A stretch of DNA of 64,000 nucleotides from Fasciolopsis buskii (lineage: Eukaryota > Platyhelminthes > Trematoda > Plagiorchiida > Fasciolidae). Below are positions 57,077 to 64,000 of this stretch, in pieces. The stretch lies in the NCBI GenBank assembly GCA_008360955.1, contig LUCM01006151.1, positions 53,060-117,059 of the forward strand, given 5' to 3'. Numbering within the stretch: position 1 is the first letter of the stretch; each line of letters starts with the position of its first letter. Made by a program: the position numbers and the translations under genes. The notes beneath the pieces were generated by a model, which was not told the origin of the DNA, ran no database searches, and worked only from the letters and a program-made list of their open reading frames with translations.

Positions 57077-59827
57077 TTCCACCTCCTCTCCAGTTTTTCC
57101 GGTCAGTGTTTTCAGCTGGCTGCCAAATAATATCGCCATTCTTAACACAGTACGAGACAAAATGTTTGTCGAAAGGATTATGTTTGCACACTGAAGAACA
57201 TGCCCGAGTCATTGCAACAGACAGCGTTAAGGAAAGATGGATAGCTGTTCAATATCGCGGCATGGTCTTTTATTTTATTGCGAGAGGTTCACTCTTTCCA
57301 GTTTGTCCGGAATGATTCGTCACAACCACCAGCGATTGAAAACTTCCAACCTCCTGGTATCCTCAACTCGCAACGGCCAGATATTCGAATGATGACATTT
57401 TCAATTCACTCGCCGCTGATGGAAAGTTTTCGGGCACCTGGGATTTGGGGGGTCAAGAAGACATTCGTATTCTCCTATTGTTTTCAAGACCAACTTCCGA
57501 TTGTGCATTACCTGCATGGCGGCTGGGTGAATCACCGAAGTCGTCGGCAAATTGTAGACCTGTTTTGTTGGATGGTGTACTGAGTTGTACGTCTGAGTAG
57601 CCCGTCGCCGCGTTACTCTTTGTCCATTTATTGGTATAACCGTTTTGTATTCTTTAAACTTTGCGTACAAAAAATAGTGTCCTATTTCAGTCAAGAAATG
57701 TGAGAGTAAAAAATAAAATAGGAAAAGATTTACACTCATCACCTTGTAAGAATGCGAAGGAGAAATATTCATCGAGGAATAATTAGAGCACATTATGATA
57801 GGTTGCTCAGGAAATCGGCTGAAACATGGTTGCGGTTTGTCAAAATGCGTGCTATGTATGGGCCAGTGGAGATCCTATAGATATTGATTCTAGACGGCAT
57901 GGAACGAAAAGCGAATCGCGTTGAAATGAGAGCGGCACTTTGAAAGATCGTTGTGCAGAGGATGCGTGGGATCTGAAAGAATTTGGTGAGCAAATTTCTG
58001 ACATACTGATAAGTGTTGATCACATAGATTGAAAGACAACTCAGTTAGCGGTATGAAGGACATAAGGCTAATAATTGATAGCCCCGTCGAAAAATTTTAA
58101 AGTGCTTTCTATGTAAAACCTGAATATGTAAAAGGAGAACAGTAAAGAAGGATTGGAAAAACACGTTAGTTTACAAATCGAGAGATGGTGCTTTGTTTCA
58201 ATCTGTAGTGCCGAAGCTTCCTGATTTGAAATGACAACCGTTGGAGATTGTTTACACAGGTTGAAATGTGAGAAGTCCACTTTAGATTCTTATTACTTGT
58301 AACTTCTAGATATTTGACAGAATCAACCTCGGTAAGTGTTATTGAGTCGATGGATCACGTTTCGGATGGGTGGGCTGACCGAGAGAGAAAAAACGGACAT
58401 TCGAAACATTTAGATGTGTTGAGATTTAAACCAGCTCGTGCAGAGAAATCGTAAACGGAAGATCGGTTGTTGGGGAAACTTTGAAAATAATCCTTGTTCG
58501 AAACGGCTTGAGAGAGGGCAACATCACGAGCATACTTAAACAAATAGAAGGATGAGCTAGTTGGTAATTTGCTGATGTATGTAGAGAATAGAAAGGGTGA
58601 AAGAAGAGCACCCTGAAGCAATCCTGAGTTGTTTACTCAAAGGTTTTGAAGTTTTACCGCCCATTGATGTGCACTGGGTTCGGCTAGTAAAGTGATCAGA
58701 TAACCATGCTAATAAAGGCTTGGCTGGGACAACCAAATGATTCCAGTTTGTGAAGTAGAACAGACCGTACGTTTGAATCAAGTGCCAACGAATAGTGCAG
58801 AAAAGCGCAATTCACAGATTTCACCGATGTGTTTAAGGACTTACACATGTGGTGAATAAGGAAGGCGACAGCGTCCAAAGTGGACCTGTTACATTTATAA
58901 GCAAACTGAAATGCGTTGTCAGGATGATACATAGAACGTAGGCGTTTAAGTATAGCTCCGTCAGTTTAAAACCAGAAGACGTTAAGGCAATGGGACGAAG
59001 ACTGTTTGGCAAAGAAGTAGAAGTGCTAGATTTCGGGATGAGAATAACAGTGACGGGTCTCCAGCAGTCAGGGATAGAAGACGAGCTTAATGATGAGCTG
59101 ATCGGTGAAGTAAATGCATCGGTCAGAGCCACAGCACCATGTCTTAAAGGAGCTGAGGACAGACTGTCAGGATCAACCTCTGTGTTATTGTTAGTGGTGC
59201 GGAGAAGTTCGAGCACCTCTTCCCTAGAAAAAAAAACTTGTAACTGTCATATTATCACCCCGTCCAAATATGACCTGCGTAAAAGTGGAAGGATTGATGA
59301 GAGCATTATTGGTGCTGTCGACATCCGCGGAACATTTCACGTTTATTTTTCTCCCCATACAACATTTGAATGCCTTGCCATAGGAGACGGTTGTTGTTAC
59401 CACTCAACAGTTGGCTAGCGAATGTAGTGTCGATGCGTTGCGCTTCAACTTTTATTAGGGTGGAAATATACCGCTCGTTTGAGTTATTATGAGGTTTGCA
59501 GAAGTGCTGCTTGCATCTGTTTAGAGATTTATGTATCTGGGTGGAGACATGGCCATTTGAGACGAATAGTGCTTCTACGGGACCGTATATATCAAAGACT
59601 GTGTTGGCCATGTCTGTGAAAATAATGACATTGTCATTGAGCAGGGTTCAAAAGAGAAACAAGCAGATGCGAGCGAAAGGGATTTCTGAAGAAGAATAAG
59701 GTTGTTGTGTGAAAAGCCACAGAGGCGAACTCGGATTCTGTTTGTTTGCTTTAAGGAATGGAGGGTTGACCTAGAGTATATCTTGGGCCTTAACAGAAGC
59801 AGACAATGACCGCTACTTGAAATTGGA
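57077..59827 (-). repeat. 2.7-kb inverted repeat, right arm
   Basis: Reverse complement of 47880-50595; the 6.48-kb loop (50596-57076) contains PLE-B copy 2 and the last two exons of the Staufen-like gene. It retains a 35-bp stretch lost on the left. The inner end of identity (57077) matches the point on the left where PLE-B begins. Confidence 0.9.
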
Positions 59828-60240
59828 GCACGCAGTTTCAGGGAAAATAAATCAGGGTGGTTGGTAATAGTTCTATTTATATGTAGCCGGCTCTGTTAGG
59901 AAAAACGCAGAGGTTAGTCAAATCAAACACGAATAATGATAGTATAAATGCATGATTGAGTTCGCCCGTAATAATATACAGATTCACCTCAATAAGAGGA
60001 ACAGTAAATATTAGAATCAAAAAAAGATGCGAGATCGTGTTGCGAGCTAACACGGACAATATATAGGTTCGTTACGATAGCGCTAGTACAGCGAGAAAAC
60101 CTAGGGTAACACCGTGTCATGAGACAGTCAATTCCGTTTATCAAGTACGTATAAACAAATTCGGGCTTGCGAAACCAGGAGTTTTGTATTTTGCCACACC
60201 AGCTGCAGTCTTCTTGTCCGAAACCCTGTCAAAACAGAAT
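57777..60240 (-). mobile_element. CR1-like LINE (family 2), right copy
   Basis: Inverted counterpart of 47340-49930 with the same RT frames (LQGALLSPFLFSTYISKL at about 58620-58560, YARD active site). The endonuclease end, 59830-60235, is a diverged homologue: both copies share tttatacgtacttg(c/a)taaac and agaagact, with clear substitutions, and the right copy holds about 200 extra bases near 59870-60060. Confidence 0.85.
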
Positions 60241-61180
60241 CGGGCGAAGTGGTCATCTCCGCCTAACCCTATCGAATTCTGATGATTCCTCATCGTACAC
60301 TCGCACTTGTATGGTAATTGACAAGTTGTATGCCCTCTTTATTTTTGGAATTTTAGCAGTCATACCATCAGATTCTATTAGTTCTCGCAGGTACTTGCGG
60401 TAACTGAATCGAATTCAGCGCGGAGGCCAACGAAACATGTTTCGGTGGGCTGCCGGAATTAGTAGCGGCGCTCCAGAACTCGGTGCAGTTCAAACATTTT
60501 GATCAATGCAAACTCTGGCACATCCTAATCCCCACTGATTTCGTCTAGCTCGGTGGTCTCTTGCAGACATAGGAAAATCCTAAGACGATGTTTCAAATCC
60601 CTATAGTTCTCGCAGACTGTTCTGTTGCTTTTTTCGGGAATAGTCAGCAGGATGGATGCATCCCAGTCATTTGAAAATATCTCGCTTTCCCAGATAAAGC
60701 GGAATCGCTTATGAAACGTACTACTCAAAAACGTCAAGCATATTTTGTAGACTACAGGTGGATTTTCTATTTTTCAGTGGATTAACGACGTCCGTAATGA
60801 CTGCGTTGCTTGTAGGCTCGCAGTTGATTTCCTATGGCCTGGGTCGAGCTAAATGTGGTGAGTTTGTCGTTTGATAAACTCGTCCGTTATGGACTTGACC
60901 ATAGTCCTCTTGCTATCTCTATTCCCACAACCTATTAAAGAAAGAATTAGCTTTTTGTGTCAAGTAAAGCAAGTTCTGGTTTGTAGTTTGAGTCGAAAGT
61001 GCTTCCAAAAGTCTCAGGTTCCTGATTTTGTCAGCCATTCCTATCCAGCACCTCTTCCGATCTACCCTAGCCGAGCATATGCTCGCCTATTGTAGCCTGC
61101 AGTGTTTTGACCTACCCGACAAATAGGCTTATTTTGCTTTGGTTGAAACCTTTGTTGGTCGTAGCTCAGGCTGTGGTTTT
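60241..61180. other. Unassigned DNA
   Basis: Apart from one candidate exon (60778-60857), nothing recognised. Confidence 0.35.
60778..60857 (+). CDS. Weak candidate exon of an unknown gene
   Basis: An 80-nt block between ctatttttcag and gtgagt is open in one frame, reading GLTTSVMTALLVGSQLISYG, which looks like a membrane segment. No neighbouring exon was found, so it may be chance. Confidence 0.2.
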
Positions 61181-62735
61181 CATTAGGTTCTGGTCGCTGA
61201 GCTTGGTGTTTTGGTCGCAAACGTTTCATCACCAGTCAAGGTGACATCGTCGGTACACTTACCCGAGCGTCTATCGCTGGCTTTCCACTAAGAATTCATC
61301 TTTTGGTGTTTTGATGATGATGGTGCTGAACTGTGTTATGATGATGGTTGACAGAGCCTTGCGTTTTGTCAGCATTTTCAGAACAGTGACATTAAACCGA
61401 CTTGGTGATAGTTTCTTTGGGCGCGTAGGCAAGCGTTCTAAAGCAAGCACGCACAAGGATGTGGTCCGTACCGTCCATGTCACCAGTCGCTGCATCCAGA
61501 ACCGCGCGACAGCCTTCCACTGGCGAAGTCCAGCGAGATGCCACGAGGATATGGTTGACTTAGTGCGCTGTGCGACGGTCGTTCGAATGTCATGTTTGTG
61601 CATGTTTTTCGGCTACCTGCAAGCAGCCAACCTGTTCAGGTCTGAGAACTTCACCAGTCGAGACCCGTTCTCGCAACGCTGGCCTAGTTCAGACCCTGAG
61701 CTCGAAACGGGAAGTGAACTTCTGACGAACAAGCATTATCTTTGCGGTCGTCGAGTAGTGTACACATCGTGATGCTCTGATTGCCCACCTCCACCAGGGT
61801 CTTTACATTCCGACGTGCTTTGTAAGCTGACTTTTGACAAGAAAGAGTCCCCAGCTTGTTGACTTCCCATCTCGATCGATGAGCCACGAGGCTCGTCGCT
61901 TTCCGGGGATATCGCATCATGATGAGAGCAAAGAGAGTCGTGATTTCCTATTAGAGAAACTCAGGAATAAGTTACAAATGTTGTCCTACACACCGAACAA
62001 GGGGAGATGACCTTTTTCGGTGTCCCGGCCACACCAACTATACATTGGTACGATCTCGTTGGGCACCTCTGACTGACTACCGCCGGCCGCACGGAGATCT
62101 ACAGATAAAATGAAAAATATCACCAGTCAATGTTGTCTGTGCATGCATTAATGTTGACCTAGCTAATCGCAGCGAATTCTATACCCCTAAAAGAGTTCAC
62201 GTATTTACCCTAGGGTCACTTACAAAACAATGCACAGGAACGGGTTCCACCGCTGTCCATTAAATAAACAAATATTCAGTCAGTTAAGGAACCTTCAGGT
62301 AATGACAATAGAATTGGCTGAAGTCTTTGGTCAAACAATTTTCCGTTGGTCAGCTGGGAAGTAAACGATGACGACATAAAAATGGATTTTCCAGGATGAC
62401 CCTCGAGCTAGCCGAAAATACCAGAAACCCCTCCTGAACAGAATAGAGGCGCGGCTAACTGTCGTTAATTCTTGAAACTATTGTGCCTCACTGGCAGTGC
62501 GTCCGGCAAGCGACAACCGGTAGACTTACCACCTTGCAACTTTATTGGGCTGCTTACTCTGAAACAAAATTAAAAAAGTAGAGGTGAATAGAACACTTTG
62601 ATAATCCTCTGGAGGGGATTTTGGTAAGTCAACTCCCCACAGCCAATAAACAAACCCAAACAGCCTCGGACTTCTCACCAGAATCGTAAAAATGTTGTCT
62701 CGTAACTGGAAAGACGGTCTAGAAGACTTCTATTT
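61181..62735. other. Unassigned DNA with long open frames on both strands
   Basis: Frames of 153 codons (61311-61772, +) and 110 codons (61271-61603, -) overlap. No domain recognised. Near 61205-61240 lies the gcaaacgtttcatcaccag motif also present in diverged form near 17040. Confidence 0.35.
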
Positions 62736-62739
62736 TACT

Positions 62740-63310
62740 CCCAATACCGTGCAATCGGACGGTGTATGAGAATTGCCGGGGAATCAGCTTGATCGTCGTG
62801 GCTGCAGGCATCTGTAAGCTCATTTCGGATCGCTTCTCAACGTCGAGGGACGCATATCCTAATTCTAGTCAGGAAGACTGCCACGGCAGGAAATTCACGG
62901 CTTTCCTATTCAATCTTGAATCGCTGCATACTTTAACAGTCAGTATGAGTTTGCTTCGTCGACTGTCGCGCAATGGACTATTCCGGAAGCGACGGAACGC
63001 CAGAAAAATCCGCCAAATTCATCAGTTGGTGCTGCTGAAAGACGCGTGCAGGAATACGCATTTACGGAGATTTCGGAGAACTCTCTGCACATGACAGCCA
63101 TTTCTTTCTATTACTATCGACTGGATACCACGGGAAGCGCCCATCCATAAACATGACGTACAGCTTCTTTCGAAACTTTTCTTCGTTAATTTGGAATTAG
63201 CAGAGAAGATTGCAATCTTAGGAAAAAATCAGATTGTCCTACGGCCAATTTCGAGCAACTTCGCGAAAATTGCGAGACTAGAGTTAGTACATCCATGACC
63301 ATGAGCATTT
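62740..63310 (+). mobile_element. RTE-like LINE RT fragment (decayed)
   Basis: It reads YENCRGISLIVVAAGICKLI (RT start, where NYRGISLI is typical), ARKIRQIHQLVLLKDACRN, a frameshift to RVQEYAFTEISEN, and NLELAEKIAILGKN, where the usual LEYADDIAILG active site has become LAEK. No intact frame. Confidence 0.6.
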
Positions 63311-64000
63311 CGACTTGCATCACAGTCTGCGCATCCAGCATACGTAACTGGCCAGGTCATAGAATGAGTTCATTATGCCAACCCCAGATGTGTCTTTTAT
63401 CGGATTCTGAAGCCGCAGCTAACGGGAAAGCAAGCCATGACAGAAATGCCGAGCAGCGAGTAGAAATCAAAAGCTAAGACTCCCAAGTGTGCCGGAGCGG
63501 GCGGAAGTATACGGATGCCGTGTTCTTTAAAGTAAAAAATGCTGCCAAACGAGTGTCACGTAATTGAAACTAGGCGTTGGAACAGATGGGAGAGAAAATG
63601 ATGTCCGAAAATGGTTAACTTTTTCCGAAAGACCGATGGAAATAAGGAATCGCGTCATATACATAATAGAAAGCCAGGGAATGTTTCGATGGATGTACGT
63701 TTGTGTTGGGTCCTATGATAGAACTCGGGCGTGAACGAATGAACACACACCAGGTGAGTGTATGCAGGATCGTTGACGTGCGGGGACCGCAGCATGAAGG
63801 TTGAACGCAGACCAGATTCGTTGCCAGAAACGATTGAAAAAAATTTACATCGAGTGAATACTACATCGAAACGATCCAAACGCCGGGGATTAGCAAATGA
63901 CCACGATTTCTTGGAAGGTGGATTAAAACGTTCGTAAACAACCCGTTGAGGATGACGAGGGCATACCAGGAAACGATCGACTGGGCCGAACCTTCCAAAG
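63311..64000. other. Unassigned DNA to window end
   Basis: Two short frames (63295-63477 on plus, 63655-63879 on minus) without motifs. Confidence 0.35.

Overview
This is eukaryotic sequence that is dominated by transposable elements. The most likely source is a flatworm, probably a digenean trematode. That is an inference from three things: several decayed RTE-like and CR1/Jockey-like LINEs, Penelope-like elements (PLEs) with GIY-YIG endonucleases, and Gypsy LTR relics, all resembling families abundant in fluke genomes; GT-AG introns of 5-9 kb packed with these repeats; and roughly even base composition. Nothing looks bacterial, and no rRNA, stand-alone tRNA gene or CRISPR array was seen.

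The only host gene I can assemble with confidence is a Staufen-like double-stranded-RNA-binding protein on the + strand. Ten exons (9634-9780, 18865-19140, 25251-25442, 34344-34569, 40185-40222, 40843-40934, 43368-43491, 45524-45551, 53063-53436, 54851-55102) keep one reading frame across nine GT-AG introns. They give the last 582 residues of the protein with three dsRNA-binding domains, the last at the C-terminus. The 5' part of the gene is not in the window or was not found. Only 1.75 kb of about 45.5 kb is coding.

Layout: 0-9.6 kb is a graveyard of LINE family 1 (RTE-like), a Gypsy element (gag, RT, integrase) split by a LINE 3' tail, minus-strand CR1/Jockey LINE pieces and a 245-bp palindrome. 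Intron 1 (9.8-18.9 kb) holds a LINE fragment, a diverged inverted-repeat pair and a 3' piece of PLE-B. Intron 2 (19.1-25.3 kb) holds a 1,020-bp inverted repeat with a 1.2-kb loop, plus tRNA-derived SINEs. Intron 3 (25.4-34.3 kb) holds a nearly intact PLE-A preceded by an inverted copy of its own 3' end, and a long LINE family 1 copy. Intron 4 (34.6-40.2 kb) holds three LINE fragments and a 774-bp assembly gap. Intron 8 (45.6-53.1 kb) holds a Gypsy RT, a CR1-like LINE and a second PLE-B. From 57.1 to 60.2 kb, beyond the gene, lies an inverted copy of 47.7-50.6 kb, so the last two exons sit in the 6.5-kb loop of a large inverted repeat. From 60 to 64 kb there is one decayed LINE RT and unassigned DNA.

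The recurring theme is inverted duplication: five inverted-repeat pairs. Two are near-identical; one lies inside a transcribed intron, and the other has one arm in an intron and its second arm downstream of the gene. The pre-mRNA of this dsRNA-binding-protein gene should therefore contain long double-stranded RNA. Candidate composite elements that join a tRNA-like Pol III head to a hairpin-CGAAAC tail recall the schistosome Sm-alpha SINE with its hammerhead ribozyme, but the core here is degenerate.
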